From: Kangiellaceae bacterium
GTDB taxonomy: Bacteria; Pseudomonadota; Gammaproteobacteria; Enterobacterales; Kangiellaceae
Reading direction: 5' to 3'
DNA: 64,000 bases
Assembly (NCBI GenBank): GCA_013373015.1
Contig: JABXIQ010000018.1
Location: forward strand, 62,001-126,000
The notes under the pieces were generated by a model. That model worked only from the letters and a program-made list of their open reading frames with translations, did not search any database and was not told the origin of the DNA. Below, piece by piece: positions 59,645-64,000 of the stretch. A program made the position numbers and the translations under genes. How positions within the stretch are numbered: the first letter of the stretch is position 1; each line of letters opens with the position of its first letter.

Positions 59645-62074
59645 TTAATAGCAAGGCTGCGCCCGCCAAACGCGCTTTTGTTGCCGCTGATGCGTCATCT
59701 GTAAGCTGTCCATATTGAGCGTTAACTGCCCTAAACAGCCCACATGCCATTGCTCTATCCCTAAATCATCATAACGTGAGATAACCTTATGATGCGGCAA
59801 GCGATAACGACTGTACTTGTCGGTAGCATAAATGGCATATCGCGCTGCGACCCGCTTCAAAAAAGGGTACGTTGATGAGGTATTGCTTCCATGATGTGGT
59901 ACGATCAAAACATCTGATCGCAACCGTTCATACAAATCGTTATCGGTTGCTAATTGCCATTCCGCTTCTTTCTCTATATCCCCGGTTAATAATAAAGAGT
60001 GCGTATCAAACTCGGCTTTGATCACACAAGAGCTGTTATTACCTTGCCATTCAGTTGAACGTTCTTGAGTGTTCGGGTGTAAAGATGTCAGCTTTAACCC
60101 TTTGAAATTTAATGATAATTCGTGATTGCAATCAATGGCTTGTTGTCCACTTTGATAAAACAAACTGTTTTCAAGCCATTTTCCAGCTACTAACTGTTTA
60201 ATAGCGAGCTGTTGCAGTAAAATTTGCGCACCCCCTGCATGATCATTGTCTGAATGACTGAGAATTAACGCATCCAGTTGCCTCACCCCCAATCGGCGCA
60301 ATGAGGGCAATAAATAACTGTAGGCAGCGCTTGATTGTTCAGTGGCGAACCCAGTGTCATACAGTACAGCATGCTCGCGGTTGTATATCAGTACGGCCAA
60401 GCCATGGCCAACATCAAACACTTCGACCGTATAAGGAGCACGCGCGGGCGGATTAGCAAAGTCTGCTGTAAATGGCTTCCAAAACAAAACAGCTAATAGA
60501 ACGAAAACAACCGCCCAAGGATACTTTAACTTGGATAAGGGTAAATATAATAAAAAGCTGGCAATTACCAGCAAAATAGCGCTAAATGTCGGCAAATAGA
60601 CATTAAACACTAGAAATGATTGTTGTATATCGAAGGCCGATAGACTGTTGAATAGATAACTTAACAGTTCATCACACCACTCCAATGGCGCTGTCATACC
60701 TAGCAACATTAGGGCCACAGCGAAAAAAATAGACGGTAACAAAATAAAACTAAATAACGGGATCAGGATAATGTTAACAACTAAGCCTAATAAGCTGGCT
60801 TGTTGAAAAAAAAGTAGAGAAACAATAAACAAACTAATGGTGATGGCGATTTGAATTTTTAACAGTTCCAGAATCCAGCTACAGCTAGAAACCCAGTCTT
60901 TTCGTTTGTTTCTGCTCTTGCGCCCCATTAATACCAAACTGATCACCCAAACCGCAATAAAGGTCATCCAAAAACTTACAGATAATACGCTCAATGGATA
61001 AATCAATAAAATCAATAAGATAGCAATGGAAATAGACTGGTAAAAGGCTAATTTTTGATAACTCAACAACCCAAAACTAACTACACACCACATGATCAAA
61101 GCACGTTGTGTAGGTAATGAAAAATCTGCTAATGCAGCGTATAAGCTTGCCATAAGACAACTAGTGATTATTCCGAATTGTAACGGGGCAATGCGCTTCA
61201 GCCAATTATTGGTAGCGAGTCTCGCCCATAACCATTGGCTCAAATACAGAAAAAGGCCTGCAATAATCGAGATATGCAAACCTGAGATAGCTAATAAATG
61301 ACTAATACCAAGCTGCTGAAAAAGCTGTTTGTGTTTTGTGCTTATATGCATTTTTTCGCCAATGATCAAAGCTTGAAAGATACCTCTGTTATCCAGAGCA
61401 TCAAGCTGTTGAAAGAGGTGTTGGCGTAAGGAATCCAATGAAACGATAGGTTGCGACTGCAACAATTGATTGTCATCAGAGTTCACAATATAACCACGCC
61501 CATGAATCGCTTGCTCAAACATATAACGCTCGTAATCAAACCCAGCTTGGTTAATCGGTCCATAGACTGCTTTTAAGCGGCTACTAAAGCGCCAAACTTG
61601 GCCTAGTTCTAGCGAGCAATCAGCCGCATACCAACTTAACGATAATGTTCGATTAATTAACAGCCCACTAGTCGAGTCATGAACTTTTACTAAAAACTGA
61701 CAATAATCAGGATAATTTGCTGGTAATGATACAATGCTGGCTTCTATAATATGTTGTTGATTATTAATGGATTCTGGTGTTTTTTTAGCCAGTTGCCAAT
61801 GGCTAAACAGCGATACCCAACACAAACCAAATAAGATGCCGCTGCTGATTAAAGACATAGCTTTTAGTATTGGTATTGGTCTGTTAAAAAATGTTTGTGC
61901 TTTGCGACTAAGTCCTGTCAAAAAAATTGAGCTAAAAAACAAGCACAATAACAGGAAAAAATTGGGCAGAGCTGGAATAACAGCGATAAAGCTGCAACCC
62001 AGTAAAAAGCCTGCAATCCATTGCAATTCAAATAATGATTTAAACATGAACTTAATCACACTAGGACAATCCAT
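59645..62074 (-). CDS. comEC: DNA internalization-related competence protein ComEC/Rec2
   Basis: An 809-aa protein. The N-terminal part has membrane helices and an OB-like DUF4131 region, the middle is the competence domain (FQQLGISHLLAISGLHISIIAGLFLYL), and the C-terminal third is a metallo-beta-lactamase fold with ALILSHSDNDHAGGAQILL and VLIVPHHGSNTSS. It forms the inner-membrane channel for DNA uptake and may degrade the non-transforming strand. All domains are present, so it looks functional. Confidence 0.93.
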   Translation of the reverse strand: MDCPSVIKFMFKSLFELQWIAGFLLGCSFIAVIPALPNFFLLLCLFFSSIFLTGLSRKAQTFFNRPIPILKAMSLISSGILFGLCWVSLFSHWQLAKKTPESINNQQHIIEASIVSLPANYPDYCQFLVKVHDSTSGLLINRTLSLSWYAADCSLELGQVWRFSSRLKAVYGPINQAGFDYERYMFEQAIHGRGYIVNSDDNQLLQSQPIVSLDSLRQHLFQQLDALDNRGIFQALIIGEKMHISTKHKQLFQQLGISHLLAISGLHISIIAGLFLYLSQWLWARLATNNWLKRIAPLQFGIITSCLMASLYAALADFSLPTQRALIMWCVVSFGLLSYQKLAFYQSISIAILLILLIYPLSVLSVSFWMTFIAVWVISLVLMGRKSRNKRKDWVSSCSWILELLKIQIAITISLFIVSLLFFQQASLLGLVVNIILIPLFSFILLPSIFFAVALMLLGMTAPLEWCDELLSYLFNSLSAFDIQQSFLVFNVYLPTFSAILLVIASFLLYLPLSKLKYPWAVVFVLLAVLFWKPFTADFANPPARAPYTVEVFDVGHGLAVLIYNREHAVLYDTGFATEQSSAAYSYLLPSLRRLGVRQLDALILSHSDNDHAGGAQILLQQLAIKQLVAGKWLENSLFYQSGQQAIDCNHELSLNFKGLKLTSLHPNTQERSTEWQGNNSSCVIKAEFDTHSLLLTGDIEKEAEWQLATDNDLYERLRSDVLIVPHHGSNTSSTYPFLKRVAARYAIYATDKYSRYRLPHHKVISRYDDLGIEQWHVGCLGQLTLNMDSLQMTHQRQQKRVWRAQPCY

Positions 62075-62180
62075 ATCCTTAACTTTTATTTAGTATATTG
62101 ATAGCCAAATCGGTGTAAACATAAGTTACGAACAACTTGAGAAAGACCTTTAGCGGTAAAAAAAATTTTAAGACGAACTG

Positions 62181-62741
62181 ATGCCACGCAAGATTTTTAA
62201 AAAATACATGCCAGATCCGAAAAAGATCAAAGAAAACCGCTTTTTATTGCTGTTTGGCGACTTGCTGCATGAACCCCAGTTATGGCATCTAAATCGTTAC
62301 AGCGCCTCAATGGCCTTTGGAATTGGTCTGTTTTGCGCTTTTATCCCACTACCCTTTCAGATGGTGATTGCAGCAGCTTTGGCGATTATGCTACGTGCAA
62401 ACCTACCATTGTCTGTAATTCTATGTTGGATTACTAACCCGATTACCATTCCACCGATGTTTTATTTTGCCTATAAAGTCGGCACATGGGTACTCGGCAC
62501 TGCTCCAGGAGAGTTCTCTTTTGAGCTGAGTATGGACTGGCTCAACAACCAATTACTGCCAATATGGAAACCATTTTTACTTGGATGCTTAATTTGTGCT
62601 ATCACAGCAGGCGTCTTAGGTTACTACACCATTCAACTTTTTTGGCGCTACCATGTGGTTATGGCATGGAAAGCTCGCCAACAACGTTGGGCAGAAAAGA
62701 TTAAAGAAAAACTGCATATCCAAGATAAAAAAGATCACTAA
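62181..62741 (+). CDS. DUF2062 family membrane protein
   Basis: A 186-aa protein. HEPQLWHLNRYSASMAFGIGL, then FIPLPFQMVIAAALAIMLRANLPLS and CWITNPITIPPMFYFAYKVG are the DUF2062 core, with three hydrophobic helices. The C-terminal end is basic (KARQQRWAEKIKEKL). Function is unknown; neighbours of comEC/lolD in many gammaproteobacteria include this gene. Confidence 0.9.
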   Translation: MPRKIFKKYMPDPKKIKENRFLLLFGDLLHEPQLWHLNRYSASMAFGIGLFCAFIPLPFQMVIAAALAIMLRANLPLSVILCWITNPITIPPMFYFAYKVGTWVLGTAPGEFSFELSMDWLNNQLLPIWKPFLLGCLICAITAGVLGYYTIQLFWRYHVVMAWKARQQRWAEKIKEKLHIQDKKDH

Positions 62742-62770
62742 ATAAAAATCAATCAAAGGTAAAGTTAATA

Positions 62771-63103
62771 ATGAACATGCTATTAAAAGCTATTCGTGAC
62801 AATGTTTTATTTTTTATAGTTGCTCTAGGCGCTAGTTTTGCGCTCTCCGAGTTTAGAGGTGACATCAATAACTTGAAAGAAATATTAGCCATCTCCTTAG
62901 TGGCGTTAATCGCTGGTTATTGCTATTTGGTCAATAAACCAAACAAAATTTCGCTAATTTATGGAGTGATAGTAGCAGCAATATTAATTTCAATCTTAGG
63001 TTCAAGAAATATAGAAGCAAATCGATTGATATTTTTGGCAACGTTGATAGTGTCTGTTATTTTTTATTTCATAGCGAATAAACAAAATCATTCTCAGAAG
63101 TAG
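62771..63103 (+). CDS. Small membrane protein of unknown function
   Basis: A 110-aa protein with four hydrophobic segments (VLFFIVALGASFALS, EILAISLVALIAGYCYLV, ISLIYGVIVAAILISIL, LIFLATLIVSVIFYFIA). No family is recognised. It starts 29 nt after DUF2062, preceded by AAAGG, and ends just before a hairpin shared with lolD. Confidence 0.65.
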   Translation: MNMLLKAIRDNVLFFIVALGASFALSEFRGDINNLKEILAISLVALIAGYCYLVNKPNKISLIYGVIVAAILISILGSRNIEANRLIFLATLIVSVIFYFIANKQNHSQK

Positions 63104-63104
63104 A

Positions 63105-63131
63105 TTGTGGCCTTTGAACAAAGGCCTACAA
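63105..63131. terminator. Stem-loop between the small membrane protein and lolD
   Basis: TTGTGGCCTTT-GAAC-AAAGGCC(T)ACAA gives a long stem with one bulge between convergent genes. The T-tract is poor, so termination strength is uncertain. Confidence 0.5.
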
Positions 63132-63803
63132 TGCCATTAATTGGCCATCTTCCAGTTTTAACTGTCGTTGCATTTTATTGGCAAGCTCTAAGTCATGGGT
63201 TACGGTGATAAAGGTCGTACCCATTTCTTTGTTTATTTCACACATCAAATCGTAAACACGCAAAGCAGTTGAATGATCCAAATTACCTGTTGGCTCGTCG
63301 GCTAGCACTAGTTTTGGCTTATTAACCAAAGCTCTGGCAAAGGCAATACGCTGACGCTCACCGCCCGATAACTCAGATGGTTTATGCTCTTTTCGATTAA
63401 CCAGCCCTACTCTATCAATCAGTTTTTCTGCTTGCTGATAGGCATCATCACGTTTATCGCCACGAATAATTAACGGCATAGCCACGTTTTCGACTGCGGT
63501 AAACTCTGGTAATAAATGATGAAATTGATACACAAAACCTATGTTTTGATTGCGAAATCCCCCTTGCGCCTTTGCCGACAATTTATGAATATTTTGTCCA
63601 TCTATCATAACTTCGCCACTACTAGGCGTGTCCAAACCGCCAATCAAGTGCAACAAGGTGCTTTTGCCCGAGCCTGATGCTCCCACAATAGCTAATTGCT
63701 CACCATAGGTTACCGCAAGGGTCAAATTTTCTAAAACCGTAACTTTATTGGCGCCATCTTCATAGGTACGCGCTAAGTTTTCGACGCTGATTAATTTGTT
63801 CAT
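63126..63803 (-). CDS. lolD: Lipoprotein-releasing system ATP-binding protein
   Basis: A 225-aa ABC ATPase (from the ATG at 63803; earlier ATGs at 63824 and 63833 are also in frame). Walker A is GASGSGKST (about residue 41), the signature LSGGERQRIAFARAL, Walker B LVLADEPTGNLD, and FVYQFHHLLPEFTAVENV is the LolD-specific stretch. It powers release of outer-membrane lipoproteins with LolC/LolE. Those partners are not adjacent in this window. Confidence 0.92.
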   Translation of the reverse strand: MNKLISVENLARTYEDGANKVTVLENLTLAVTYGEQLAIVGASGSGKSTLLHLIGGLDTPSSGEVMIDGQNIHKLSAKAQGGFRNQNIGFVYQFHHLLPEFTAVENVAMPLIIRGDKRDDAYQQAEKLIDRVGLVNRKEHKPSELSGGERQRIAFARALVNKPKLVLADEPTGNLDHSTALRVYDLMCEINKEMGTTFITVTHDLELANKMQRQLKLEDGQLMAL

Positions 63804-63885
63804 AAATTGATTGTTCATATTCATAACGCTCATAAAATTTGAGCTAAAAACGACAACTTAATAGCCGCCTTAGTTAAATAATTAG

Positions 63886-64000
63886 TTAGATGCAGGGTTT
63901 ACATTTGAACTGCAAAAAATATTCATTTAAATCTATTACTTCCCAGCTTTCTGACTCGTGAACAGGTATCAAAAAAATCCAATCCATATTGTTTTCATGA
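63886..64000 (-). CDS. C-terminal end of an unidentified gene
   Basis: A minus-strand frame open at the right edge ends at TAA 63886-63888. The visible tail reads MDWIFLIPVHESESWEVIDL, then NEYFLQFKCKPCI. It lacks the membrane ending of LolC, so it is not the usual lolD partner. Too little is present to assign it, and a chance frame cannot be excluded. Confidence 0.35.
   Translation of the reverse strand, partial: HENNMDWIFLIPVHESESWEVIDLNEYFLQFKCKPCI

Noticed and set aside
59502-59750. Minus-strand ORF overlapping the comEC end, and the opposite rightward ORF
   Set aside because: They mainly overlap the conserved comEC tail in other frames, with no ribosome site and no recognisable domain.
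1-64000. CRISPR array, rRNA, tRNA or insertion sequence
   Set aside because: No regularly spaced repeats, no rRNA-like blocks, no complete tRNA cloverleaf and no transposase were found on reading.

Overview
The window comes from the chromosome of an AT-rich gammaproteobacterium. Gene families and gene order (narXL-narK1K2GHJI-PPIase-moaA, msbA-lpxK-kdsB, exbBD, comEC, lolD) point to a marine, facultatively anaerobic, nitrate-respiring organism. Kangiellaceae or another Oceanospirillales-like group is a guess by eye. A dif-like site at 43076-43103 places the window at the chromosome replication terminus.

Layout. 1-4533: a partial DUF523 gene, an MscS channel, a ZntB/CorA transporter, a class II fumarase and a frameshifted terC. 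4552-11621: aromatic amino acid metabolism, namely a tyrosine-decarboxylase-like enzyme with a small coupled protein, DUF1244, trhP, phenylalanine hydroxylase, a VOC dioxygenase-like protein, HPPD and a 130-aa conserved unknown. 11643-42130: an anaerobic respiration block with a DGC/radical-SAM/moeB operon, moaB-moeA-nnrS, narXL, narK1-narK2-narGHJI-PPIase-moaA-modABC, a class III ribonucleotide reductase whose glycyl-radical tail is a separate 48-aa gene, nrdG, a DNR-like regulator, a porin, mobA, moaEDC and nhaD.

42470-49221: the terminus region. It holds one integron-type gene cassette with an attC-like site, a stub of a second cassette, the dif site, and a 6.1-kb filamentous phage (inovirus) integrated at dif without its own integrase. 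The phage carries a regulator, Rep, ssDNA-binding protein, major coat protein, a 29-aa pVII/pIX-like peptide, pIII-like, pVI-like and Zot genes. 49242-64000: gabD-like, argS, two unknowns, a phosphatase, a lipopolysaccharide cluster (kdsB, ycaR, lpxK, msbA), exbB/exbD, comEC, DUF2062, a small membrane protein, lolD and the end of an unknown gene.

How it works together. Ten FNR/DNR boxes (TTGAT-N4-ATCAA, seven perfect) lie between 6864 and 40666, in front of the decarboxylase, hpd, the 130-aa unknown, the DGC/rSAM/moeB operon, moaB, narK, nrdD, the porin/mobA pair, moaCDE and nhaD. A NarL 7-2-7 palindrome lies upstream of the narK FNR box. A DNR-type regulator is encoded inside the block. Nitrate uptake, nitrate reduction, molybdate import, most of molybdenum cofactor synthesis and anaerobic dNTP synthesis are therefore encoded together and probably switched on together when oxygen falls and nitrate or NO appears.
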